A stretch of DNA of 64,000 nucleotides from Nymphaea colorata (Eukaryota > Streptophyta > Magnoliopsida > Nymphaeales > Nymphaeaceae), in contig NC_045150.1 in NCBI RefSeq assembly GCF_008831285.2, positions 6,212,001-6,276,000 of the forward strand, given 5' to 3'. Every line of letters starts with the position of its first letter. Positions within the stretch are counted from its first letter, which is position 1. Position numbers and translations under genes: made by a program. Shown here in pieces: positions 24,513 to 34,307 of this stretch. Below the pieces are notes generated by a model. It did no database searches. It worked only from the letters and a program-made list of their open reading frames with translations, and was not told the origin of the DNA.

Positions 24513-26917
24513 CTAGCGGTGCTATTTGTACATGGATATAACACACTTTAGTTAAATATTTCATCATGAAATATATCTATTACAAAAATAACCATATGGG
24601 TGTTTTCTCCATGCTAGACACAGAAAGAAGCAAAAAATGATGTTTTCTCGGTGTGTGGATAGGAGTTTATAGGCTGGAAAAGCTCGGTTGTTGATTTTCT
24701 AAATCTTATAAAACAATGAGTACATTGAGAAAGCATGAATTATTTTTTGTTGTTTTTTTCAGATATGGATATTTCTCTCTTTGATTAGTTTGTCAAATGG
24801 CCATTGATGGCTGGGATATTTTACTACAGTATGTTGCTCTCAAACGTACAAGATAGTTTCCCGTATGATCAGTGTTGATGTACATCCTAATTTCAATGCC
24901 ATGTAATTGTGATTACTGATTAGTGTACATATAGAGGCTAGAACAATGTTGCTGTGAATGAGTGTATTGCCACATACATATCAGTACTGCTACTGTACAC
25001 GTTTCTACAAGTGTTACTGTGCCCATATATATGTAGTCGGTATAATCTCTTAATAAGTTAGAACTGGAAAAGTGCATTAAAATAACATTAAGAGCTAATA
25101 TTATAGAGCAATAAGTAGTATAAAGCTAAAATTTAACAAAGGTAGATAAGTTGCACAGTAACTATGTGATAAATGGGTTGACATGATTGGCTCATGTGTA
25201 CACTTTTGTATTGCTCCTGTCTCTGAATGGAATAGAAGCAATGGTTGTGATATTAATGTTATAAAGGAAAAAATCAATTTGAAAAGCCAAATATTGCAAC
25301 AGATTATAAATATTGTGAATTTAAATATTTTAATAGTATAACAACAGCGTCATATAAGCATACTGATTATTTTGTTTATGTATTTGTTTCCAATTTCTAG
25401 ATATACTTTTCTCGTCTTTTGTTTGTACATTTATTTTTAAAATTTTAGCTTTTATTTACATTCCCAATATCTTTTTTCCATCTAAAAAATACACTTGCTT
25501 GTTTCTGTTGTTTTTGAAATTTTATTGCAACTTTTTCCCAAGTTATTAAGAACCTATATTATCTCCAAATATTGTTTTGATGAAAATGTAGCCAAGATTG
25601 ATATTTTTGTCAAGCTTGCAAAGTAAGAAGGCATTTTCATTTATTGTCAAGGTAAAAGGAGATTAAAAAGAGAAATCTTGCTTTTCTTCTACTCTCATCC
25701 TTATGAATGTGAAATAGCATAAGTGTCAAGAAACAAGAACTATGTTCCAATAGTAGTAAATCTTATAGACGGGAGGAGAATTAAGAGCTGTATGTAGTTC
25801 TAATGGATCATCCATTGGTTCACTGTATACTGTTTATCTTTTCCTTCTTTTCACGGTCAGTTGATTTCAAGTTATTACTATGAACTTATTACCACTGTTT
25901 GGAACTTTGGAGAAAGCATCACCTTGCATGTTTTATTTTTTGCTTCTGCTAGTTGACTTCAACATATTTGCTCTGTATTGGCTACTAGATCGGTGTAGTG
26001 GATGTTAACATTCAACATTATCCCTTAGTAATATCTCACATAATTTTCTAATCTTCTTTGTGCAGGCAAACAATACCAAGAAACAGGCCTAAACTGGAGT
26101 TTGGCTGCTATAAAAAAAGTTGGGGAAATATACATCAAGTTGCTGTCGGTGTTTGCACATAGACAGCTCTTGTGCCTTGGCATTTAGGTATATCTTTACC
26201 AGCTAGGTTTTCATTCTTGTTGCAGATAAGAAACTATTGTCATAGGGATGCTTCATTTGTACCCCCGTTCCATATGTTCTTCTATGAAAATTGTATTAGA
26301 GCCTTGATGAAAGAAATGATATGTCGTGGTACCCTTGTAAAGTATGAAAGGGAATAAAATCCTCATTACGTTTCCTAGAAAGTTTTTGGAAGATCGGGGG
26401 TACAAGTTAACCTTTGACTGAGGACCTGATTTCATTTGCATTTGCACATGTATCTTCGTTTGTTGTTTAGAACGAAATCTCCAGAAAGATGGAGTTCCAG
26501 TTCGTGGACCATAAATTGCCTCAAGCTTCATGTAGTTGCAAAAGTTCAACTTTGGAACATCTTTAGTCTCTTGGATTTTCTTTGGTCTCTTCATGTTTGT
26601 TTTCTAAAGTCCATTAGGAATCTTCATATCATGCAATTTTTAATGTTCTATTTCATCTTAACATTTGCATTTCAATTTATTCAAAATTCCCCGTAAAGCT
26701 GAATTTCTTATGGGAGCATGGTGAAAATGGTTAACTCTTTGTGGGTTCGTGGTACTTCTTGCTGTCATTGGAAATTGTGGACCTTGATCCTTAAACAAAC
26801 AATATTGTTCATCTATTGGGCTGCTTGAGCTAGACATTTTGTATTGTCTGCATGGAGGAAAATTTTTATCAGTTGATTGGATTGTAAAAGAGCAGGGAAC
26901 GGTTGGCTGGTTGAGAG
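22629..26917. other. No gene seen; long flank with microsatellites
   Basis: About 4.3 kb without recognisable coding sequence. The first few hundred bases would be the 3' UTR of the methyltransferase. The microsatellite block at 24.3 kb is listed separately. The rest is AT-rich unique-looking sequence. Confidence 0.5.
24294..24513. repeat. Compound (CT)n-(TA)n-(CA)n-(TG)n microsatellite
   Basis: A CT run is followed by alternating (TA)n and (CA)n blocks (24331-24375 and on), then a block ending in (TG)n. Opposed CA and TG blocks would let single strands fold back on each other. Open frames across it are pure repeat. Confidence 0.95.
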
Positions 26918-27952
26918 TAGGCCTGGGCGCCGGGCCGGGTTGCCATCGGGCCGGATTGAAGAAATTTGTTATCGGGTTCAACTTGATTGCGCCCGGCCCG
27001 ACCCGACCCGACCCGAGATCTTAACGGGTCGGGCCCGGTTATCACATTTGTGCCCGGCCCGGCCCGACGGCCTGTTAGGTCAAGAGAACGCAGGCCTCCC
27101 GCCCTCTCCTAATCGCATTTTCGCAGCTGCAATAGAGCCATCGAGGGAGGCAGAGACAGGGAGAGACCGTGTGCCACCGGCCATTGCCACCATCTCCACA
27201 GTCCACACCCAGCCAGTCCACTATTGCCACCGTTTCCGCTCCACCACTGGGCCACCGTCGCCCTTTCGCCGCTCCGCCACTGGTCCATCATCGCCCTTTT
27301 GCTTTGTGAAGGTACACGCTGCTCACTGAAAGAAAGAGGAACTGAGATAAGCATGACCCATCGTCTTTTATCCTCTCTTATGTGGTTTTCCTCTTCTTTG
27401 TCCTCATCGTCATCATTTCTTTTTTTCTCTTTCTTACTTTGGTGATCTGTTTTTCTTTGATCATTCGTGGCGGAGCTTGCTGTGCATTTGATTCCTTTCC
27501 TTTCTGCCTTTGAAGTCTTACCTGCTGCCTAGATGCTTTATTTTCTCTTATATATGATTCACTTATTTGTTGCATTTGTTTACTCTCTCTTGTGGTCTAC
27601 TTCGTTTCGTTTTTTTTCTGTAACTTCCTCTGCGCATTTGGCCGTCTTTTTCACGACTTCCCTTGTGTTCTTGGTAACTTCCTCTGCGCATTTGCCTTGG
27701 CCGTCTGTTCTCTGCTCTATTTTCAGTTCTCTGTTTCTCTTTATTATCTTTGTGATATTTTGATTTATTACTGAAGCTTCTGTCAAGGGTGAGTAGCTTC
27801 CTCGGACATGGTGGACCAGGCCTGCCAGTTAACAAAACGGGCTGGGCTGGGCCTCGGACATGGTGGACCAGGCCCGGTACCCGGCCTGGCCCATCAATAA
27901 TCGGGCTTCGGGCCCGACGGGCCGACCCGGGCCGACCCGATGCCCACCCCTA
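26918..27952. mobile_element. Non-autonomous hAT transposon, 1035 bp
   Basis: The ends are TAGGCCTGGGCGCCGGGCCG and, reverse-complemented from the right, TAGGGGTGGGCATCGGGTCG. The 8 bp on each side are identical: gttgagag at 26910-26917 and at 27953-27960. Eight-base duplications with TAGG/CCTA-type ends are the hallmark of hAT elements. Both subterminal zones are rich in cccgacccg and gggtcggg words. The inside holds a GC-rich stretch (27100-27310) and a CT-rich stretch but no transposase. Two short internal duplications with a 54-bp period occur near 27620 and 27800. Confidence 0.9.
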
Positions 27953-27960
27953 GTTGAGAG

Positions 27961-29580
27961 CCTATAGTTAAGTCTTGGACTCGGCTACAAGCTGGGTTTA
28001 CTCAATTGCAGAGTACCTATGGTGCACATCCTCTAGCAGAAGGTCAAAAGCCAATGGTATATCAATTGGTCATGGAGTAGTACAAGAATGCTCAGTGACT
28101 TTAATGCCGAAGACACTGAAAATATGTAGTGACTTTCCTTTATCATTTCGTCTTTTTATTCTCGTTTAAATTTTAGCAGAAGCAGCTTTTCTTGACAAAC
28201 TTTTCAAGGTCAAACATGGTTTAAGTATTGTTTTTTCGATTTTTGTAGTTTCCAATGTCTATGTTTGTGATTAACTTGTTACTTATGTGTTACTGTATGG
28301 TGAACCTTCATCATTGATAAATATTCTATGAGAAATACTGCCTACATTATTTTTCTTTCTTTATAATCACTTCATCTGCTGAAATGATTAAGGCAATCCA
28401 TTCTCCCAACACTGTGTACGACCTTTTTGACATTGATATTTCACGTGTTAATCCTTCGTATTTCCATCCCCTTCCTTCTTGTATTACTCTATCATGATTA
28501 CTGTAAATTAGTTGTGTGAAGTTTATATACATGCATGCGATACCCTTGGGCTTGTAGCTCAATCATTTCAACTTTGTCTTACATGGTTTTGTGCTAGAGT
28601 ACCCTGTATTTGTTGACTTTCTTTTCCATCGACTTCATGATGTGCTCTTGGGTTGCTTGCTTTATGGTTTCACACGTTCGAATAATGGAGTAAGTACTTA
28701 GTCATGATGGTTGCCGCTAGAATGGGCTTCATCTACGAGGGAGCAGCAGTAAGGCTTCTTCAGCAAACCGCCTAATCCTGCAGGTACACATTGCTTTGGC
28801 TTTTGCAAGGAGTTAGCATGTACCGAGTCTGATGCCACACCATGCTAATTTTGTTTGGTTCGATTCACAATGATAAATGACAGTTGTATGTTGCCTTTAA
28901 ACTGGAAGTGGATTGTTGTGGAGGTATCTCAGAAAATCTTTTCTGTTTCAAGCAATCTGCTTTCTTCTCTTCATGCTACATGTATGCAACTCAGAATTTT
29001 GTTGTCATACATAAAACATGCGCACATGAATTTTTAACATGTTAAATGTACAAGTTCACAGGAAGCAGAACATATAAGTTCACCTTCATAACTTCCCTGA
29101 TTCAATTGTTTGCATTGCACTCATGGTGCCATGCATGTGTACCGGCCTTGATGGACGTTGTAATGCCATGTGATGACTCTTGCTACAGCAGTCAAGATTT
29201 GTCACAGTAATTTTTGTTAGAAATTAGGTTGTAGACTGTGGATGTATGACATTTTAGTTGATGACAAAATGTTTAACAACCTTCACTAATGCATCATGCT
29301 GCGAGAATATTAGCAACAACAATGGTTATGGTACTTAACGATGTTTATGATGTTTTTAGCGATAGACTTCACATTTTTGGGAGCGACGTGTTGACCGCAC
29401 AAAGCGCATCCGAGTTAGTTCATGGAAATAAGACGGCACATGGATTCCCAAATAACGACCAGATCACATGGTTGACAGGGGAAGTTAAAACATAAGCTCG
29501 GAAATATCATAATACATTCTTTTCATTTCGGTGAAATGATAAAATAGAATACATGGAAGGATCCGAGATTAGTGCTGATA
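27961..29580. other. No gene seen; downstream flank of PSAO
   Basis: AT-rich sequence without a convincing exon. The last few hundred bases would contain the PSAO 3' UTR and polyadenylation region. Confidence 0.5.
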
Positions 29581-29976
29581 TCAGAAATAGCCTTCACTCC
29601 TGCCCTTGAAACCAATCTGCCCAAAAGTGAGGCACAAGAACAGACCCAAGTGCCATGTGACCAACCACAGCCTGTTACCGCAAATTATAAGAGAAAGTTA
29701 GGGCACCAGTTACTATAAGATCATTTTTCTGGGCAGGGAATATATATATATATATATATATATACACAGTTCACTCATTAATGCTGTTCTATCTCGTGAT
29801 AGGATGATTGAGAAAAAACAAGAACAAAAAGAAGCGAACTAGAACTAGTACGAGATAATGAAAATACCTATAACATTTTTCTTTATGTTTTTCTTTCAAC
29901 TGTCAATCACAATGGATTGGACAACTCTCATGAGTATGCATACTGACTCTAGAAAGTGAGTCACAATTTAATTTTC

Positions 29977-30024
<48 letters not shown>

Positions 30025-31277
30025 AAATGTGTGTGCGTGTGCACGTGTGTGAAATTATTCAGAAACTTACCAGAATTGAGAGCCAAGAGCAGGGCCAGTG
30101 GGCCAGTGAGCAAGCTCAGTTCCAATGCTGTCAAAGAAGAGGCTTGTCAAGCTCTTCCCATCAATGGCGGGAATGCTAGAGGGTGCAATCCACCCGATCA
30201 GCCCAAAGCCAATTACATTAAGGTCTGTTCGCAGCCAATCACCTCTGAAGCTGAGAGAACAACATTCGTATATCTCATTATCATAGTTTCATAGTCGCTT
30301 ACACATACAAAGGAGAATGTGAAATCAGGAGACGTTGCATTTACATATAACTTAAATTGACCATTGAATCGACATTAATCTAGCGGTTTTCAATTATTCT
30401 GATCAATGTCTTCGTGACTTTTGTAAATGCATGTCTATTGGGTACAGTTCTTTTCTTGCTTTGTTTGAATGTGGGGCTAATTTTTAAAAAAGATATGTTT
30501 TGATCAAAGCAAAAATCCTTTTGTATAAAAATTTTAAGACCCTTTATATATATTATGAAAAAATTGAAATCAGCAGGCAGATGACTAAATATTCGCTAAA
30601 AGCTCTATATTATCAGAACATTAGTAACTGTTATTGTGTTTTTAAGGACAGTTTATGAGACTTCCAATGACGTGCTTTAAATATAGCTGCCAAAAATAAG
30701 TCTAATATGTGTCTACCATTAAATAAAATATTTTAGGATAAAATATAATAAACAGTGGCATCACTTTAAGTTGAACGAAAGGGAAGCGCTGGTACAATTT
30801 ATACTGGAAAATAAAATGCCGTGTACATTCCTTTTGGGACGCATGTTCCAAGCGCATGAATAGATTAGATGTCACAGAAGATGAGAAAGTAGTACCAAGT
30901 GAACCTCCCGTTTGAGTTTGATGCAGCTACCTTGAGAGGATTAACTTCAATTGCGGGGGATCTAAGAAAACCTGCAGCGGAAAAGTGAATCAAAATTAAT
31001 GATCGGACTTAAACTATACTGAGATAACTTAATCTAGAAAAAAAAGTCTTGGATGCGATTTTATAAGCAAATTAAACTTATGTGTGTCTCCATTCATGGT
31101 AGGCAAAATAAATAATACAATTAAGATACAACGAAGTAGATTCAAGGGGAAGAATATAATGAAAATGGACGTACTAGATTGAAGGTTGATCCTTGATGGA
31201 GGGCGTGCAGGGGAGAGAGAGGAAGTGCCCAAGCCAGCAACTGGTGCTCTCAATGCGTTGCCTCCCATGGTTGCCAT
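29581..31277 (-). CDS. PSAO: Photosystem I subunit O (PSI-O)
   Basis: Four exons join in frame: 31277-31175, 30971-30896, 30250-30071 and 29671-29581, giving 149 residues with GT-AG introns throughout. The first 55-60 residues are rich in Ser, Ala, Arg and Pro and fit a chloroplast transit peptide. The mature part starts near NGRFTCFRGDWLRTDLNV and contains GFGLIGWIAPSSIPAI, FFDSIGTELAHWP and a second membrane segment LWLVTWHLGLFLCLTFGQIG, ending KGRSEGYF. These are the conserved features of PSI-O, a small two-helix subunit near the PSI-L/H side that helps dock LHCII during state transitions. No stop or frameshift is present, so the gene looks functional. Length agrees with family members of about 140-150 residues. 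Confidence 0.95.
29741..30021. repeat. (TA)n and (CT)n(TA)n tracts in PSAO intron 3
   Basis: A (TA)n run lies at 29741-29764 and a (CT)n(TA)n run at about 29977-30021, both inside the last intron of PSAO. Confidence 0.9.
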
Positions 31278-31410
31278 TTTCTCTCTCCCTCTCTAGATTT
31301 CTCTCTCTCTCTAGATCTCTCTCTCTTGTGTGTTTGTGAAGAGCAATGTTGTGTGATGAAGGCTTCTTATGGTGTTGGATAGAGTGGTGGATGAGAGTTT
31401 GGGGAATGGA

Positions 31411-31447
31411 CCAATAGTGTTCAAGATAGAGATACATGTGGATAAGG
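31411..31447 (-). promoter_or_regulatory. Possible I-box region upstream of PSAO
   Basis: GATAAGG occurs at 31441-31447 and CCAAT at 31411-31415, about 130-170 bp upstream of the PSAO start codon. I-boxes (GATAAG) are common in light-regulated photosynthesis promoters. The match is short and the function is inferred. Confidence 0.3.
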
Positions 31448-31744
31448 GGCGACTCCTTGTAGGCTTTTCTTGTCCACAATTTCCTTTTTTCTTTTGGAAA
31501 ATTATCCTGCAGTTGTCTGGTTTTGCCATAATCACAATAAAGCACCTGCTGCTTCTGAACTTTCTGCAAAAAAAAAAAAAAAATTGCTTGTCTTTGAAGG
31601 CACTTTTCATGCTATGCCACTACCATGGGAAGACATGTTCTCACCTCTTATTAGAGGGCATTTTGGTAATTTATATGATAAAGCTTTTCTAAGTTATATT
31701 TTGTTACGGGGCATTTTGGTCATTTTTGGCTTACATAGACAGCC

Positions 31745-32036
31745 AACTCGAGCTTGAGTTTAAGTGTATGTTCAAAATGTTAAACTTGTCGACTCGTTTA
31801 AACTCGACTTGGCTCAACTACATGATAAATGAATTATAATGACAAAATTGTTAAAGAGCAACAACTAAACAAGTTAATCGAGTTAAACAAGTTTATCAGT
31901 TATACGAACGAGACATGCTTAAGATAAACGCATTGAGTTCGAGCTCAGCATTGTATTGTCAAGTCTAGCTCGAGCTTGTTCTATCAAACTCGACTCAAGT
32001 TCGAGCTTGACTAGACTCGATTCATGTGCAGCAGCC
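31745..32036. mobile_element. Degenerate hAT-type MITE (CTCGAG-rich family)
   Basis: The sequence starts near ccaactcgagcttgag and ends near gattcatgtgcagcagcccc, close to the family end gttgtgcagcccta. Between them are the usual gagttcgagctc and gactcg words. The ends are eroded and no 8-bp duplication was found. It lies 165 bp left of the copia element. Confidence 0.5.
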
Positions 32037-32201
32037 CCATATATAGATGATCCCTTGTAAGGGGCTTTAACGAACAACCTGCTCCGTTGGGATTTCGACC
32101 AGAGAATGGGCAAATAAGAAGATTCACTTACCAACTTTTTCTTACTTTTTTAACAGCTGGGCTACATGAAAAAAACTGCGATTTCTTTTCAAAGTAGAGA
32201 A

Positions 32202-32610
32202 TGTTGGGATTTCCCTATTTGGATAGTCCTGTGTCGATACGGGTTCATATCCGGTTCGGACCCTTAAGTATAAATACATGTGTCTTGTGATGGTGTGAGA
32301 CACATCAAGTTTTTACCGTCTGGGTAATCGGTCCCCTTAGCCATACGTGAATTGCCTGCCCCCATCACTGGGCTGCTATGGCTGAGGAGAGAAACCCATT
32401 GCCGCCGCCACCGCCGCCGCTACCTCCGCAGGGAAACGACTCTATGGGGACTGTAGCCGTTCTTCCCACAGCCGCCGACATTCAGTCGGCGGTCGCCTCT
32501 ACAGGTTCTTCTTCCGCCCTATTTGAAACCACATGAATCATGAATGTTTGTTTTTTCGATTTCTGCATTTTCGTTTGTGCGCTATCTAGATTTTTAGCAA
32601 AGCAACAACA
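32202..32610 (+). repeat. Copia 5' LTR
   Basis: This 409-bp LTR begins tgttgggatttcc and ends agcaacaaca. It contains a TATA box and, downstream of it, an open frame from ATG 32378 (good context, G at -3 and +4) to TGA 32534-32536. The frame is proline-rich near its start (PLPPPPPPLPPQ) and is preserved in the right LTR with one amino-acid change. A splice-donor-like ACAG|GTTCTT lies at 32504/32505. Confidence 0.95.
32269..32276 (+). promoter_or_regulatory. TATA box of the copia LTR
   Basis: TATAAATA lies 68 bp into the LTR. It predicts a start of transcription near 32300, which would make the ATG at 32378 the first AUG of the transcript. Confidence 0.65.
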
Positions 32611-32611
32611 A

Positions 32612-32645
32612 TGGGTTATGGGCCCACGCCACGATTCCGCTGCGC
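32612..32645 (+). other. Primer binding site for half of initiator tRNA-Met
   Basis: Two bases after the LTR, the first 16 bases (TGGGTTATGGGCCCAC) are complementary to the anticodon arm of plant initiator tRNA-Met, from memory of that tRNA. After a 2-base interruption the match resumes through the D arm (CACG, one mismatch, TTCCGCTGCGC). Most copia-class plant elements pair with the tRNA 3' end (TGGTATCAGAGC); this site instead fits the internal priming known for Drosophila copia, which uses a 5' half of the same tRNA. Confidence 0.85.
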
Positions 32646-34307
32646 GTTTCTCCCTTTTGCATTCTGTCTTCACGCAAAAGGGATAGGGCAGAAATGTGGA
32701 AAGAGGGCGACGGCCTCCATCGCGTGGGTGATGGAAGCCGTCGGTTCTGTTTTGAGGGAAAGGGGACGGCAGGGAGTTGGGCGACGGAGAAGCACGGGGC
32801 TGGCGGTTATGGCGGCATGGCAGGCAGTGACCGCCGTTTTGGGCGACGGCCGGCGCCCATCCATCTCTGTCTGCACGTTTTTCTCTTTTTTTTTTTTTTT
32901 TCTGTTCGAACCAACAGAGGAGGGCAGAGGAGTGGGAGAAAGGGCTTCGCCCGATTCCGGCACCCACCTCCGCTTCTCTCCCTCCGAGAACTTCCCTGTC
33001 ATCGGACGACGGCATCCCACCCGCCGGCTCTCACCCATAGCCCTTGGAGGCTCGCCGGAGGCGTTTCCGCCGTTCCCTGTCGTTGCAGGCGAGCGGCGGT
33101 TTTGCGTAGCCTGAAACCGCTCGCTAGGTCGAGCGGGAGCCGGTCGGGCGGAAGGCGGGGGTGGGTCGGACCCGGGTCGGGTCATATTGACCCGACCCGG
33201 ATTCATAATATTTAAAAAAAAAAAAAAAATCTCGTTCCCGCCCGTTCTTCCGCCCGCGCATTGAGTTTCTGGATCGGGTCGGGTCCGACAGGACCCGACC
33301 CGTATCCATACGGACTGATTCTTTAAAACAAAACCGATACGGTCCGTTTCAGGACCGGTTCAGGCTTTTAGAGACCGATTCGATCCGTTTCAAGACTGAT
33401 TCGGGCCATTTCAGGACCGGTTCGGGCATTTTAGGACCGATTCAGATCTTTTCTGGACCGGTTCAGTTGATTTTCAGACCGGTTCATTCAGTTTTAGAAC
33501 CGGTTTGGGCCCTTTTTGAACCGATTCAGAGTTGTTTGAGACCGGTTCTTTCCTTTTTTCGGACCGGTTCATCTAGTTTTCCACCGGTTCGGTCCATTTA
33601 GGACTGATGCGAGACCGATTCTAAGCTAGAGGAAGCTGGTATATGTGTTTTTATGTCTATTTAAAGTAATTAATGGATTGATTCGATCATATTAGATCGA
33701 TACAGGACCGATTCATTATGTTTTATGGAGCTTTAATGAATAATTTAGATAGCATTAAGTTGATTATGCAGAAATGATTAATGTGATTCGTGTATCTCAT
33801 TTTAAATGTGTTATTGTGACATATTACATTTTTGTATCATGCTTTGTTTAGGATTATGCTAAGGTTAAATTTTATTGCATGATCATAAAGTTGTACGATA
33901 ACGTTAATGTAAGGAGCCTATGATTAGTTAAATCATGTTATACCTCACCAAAGTGACTACGCATGATTTAAAGGCACATTAGTGTTTCATGTTGTACTTA
34001 TTCTCATTTGAAGTAGCATAATTACCCAAAGGTAGTGTGTTATGTTCAGGAGAATCAGTAGAGTAAAATAGGAAAATAGATCCTTACATAGTTCTGTCAT
34101 TTTACAGCCAAAGGTGTTATGCTTAACTATAGTTTGGATTTACATTTCCTAGTTTTACTAGATAAAGTTAAGACGGAATACATGTGCATATTAGGTATAT
34201 TATCAAAGTAGTATCCTAATGACCCCGGGTATTTGTCTTGGAAATAGTAGACATAAAGAGCCTTTTTATTTGGTTTACTGTTACATATGGTTTGTCTCAT
34301 ATAATGC
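32646..34307 (+). other. Long untranslated leader of the copia element
   Basis: About 1.7 kb separate the primer site from gag, much more than in most copia elements. The first 550 bp are GC-rich with overlapping open frames that show no domain. Next comes a block of gggtcggg and cccgaccc inverted words (33165-33305) around an A-run, then a short repeat array listed separately, then AT-rich sequence. A polypyrimidine tract and acceptor (ttttgtcgtctgcag) end at 34341. Confidence 0.7.
33325..33625 (+). repeat. Degenerate array of GGACCGGTTC-type units in the leader
   Basis: About a dozen copies of a word close to aggaccggttcgg, alternating with aggaccgattcag, recur every 20-28 bp, separated by T-rich spacers (ttttag). 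Each copy contains an ACCGGT or similar core. The array stops abruptly near 33625. Confidence 0.8.

Noticed and set aside
24211-24567. Overlapping open frames on both strands rich in Ile/Tyr and Thr/His
   Set aside because: They are translations of (TA)n and (CA)n microsatellite sequence.
32611-33215. Several overlapping 160-180-codon frames on both strands of the copia leader
   Set aside because: They owe their length to GC-rich composition, overlap each other on opposite strands and contain no domain or motif.
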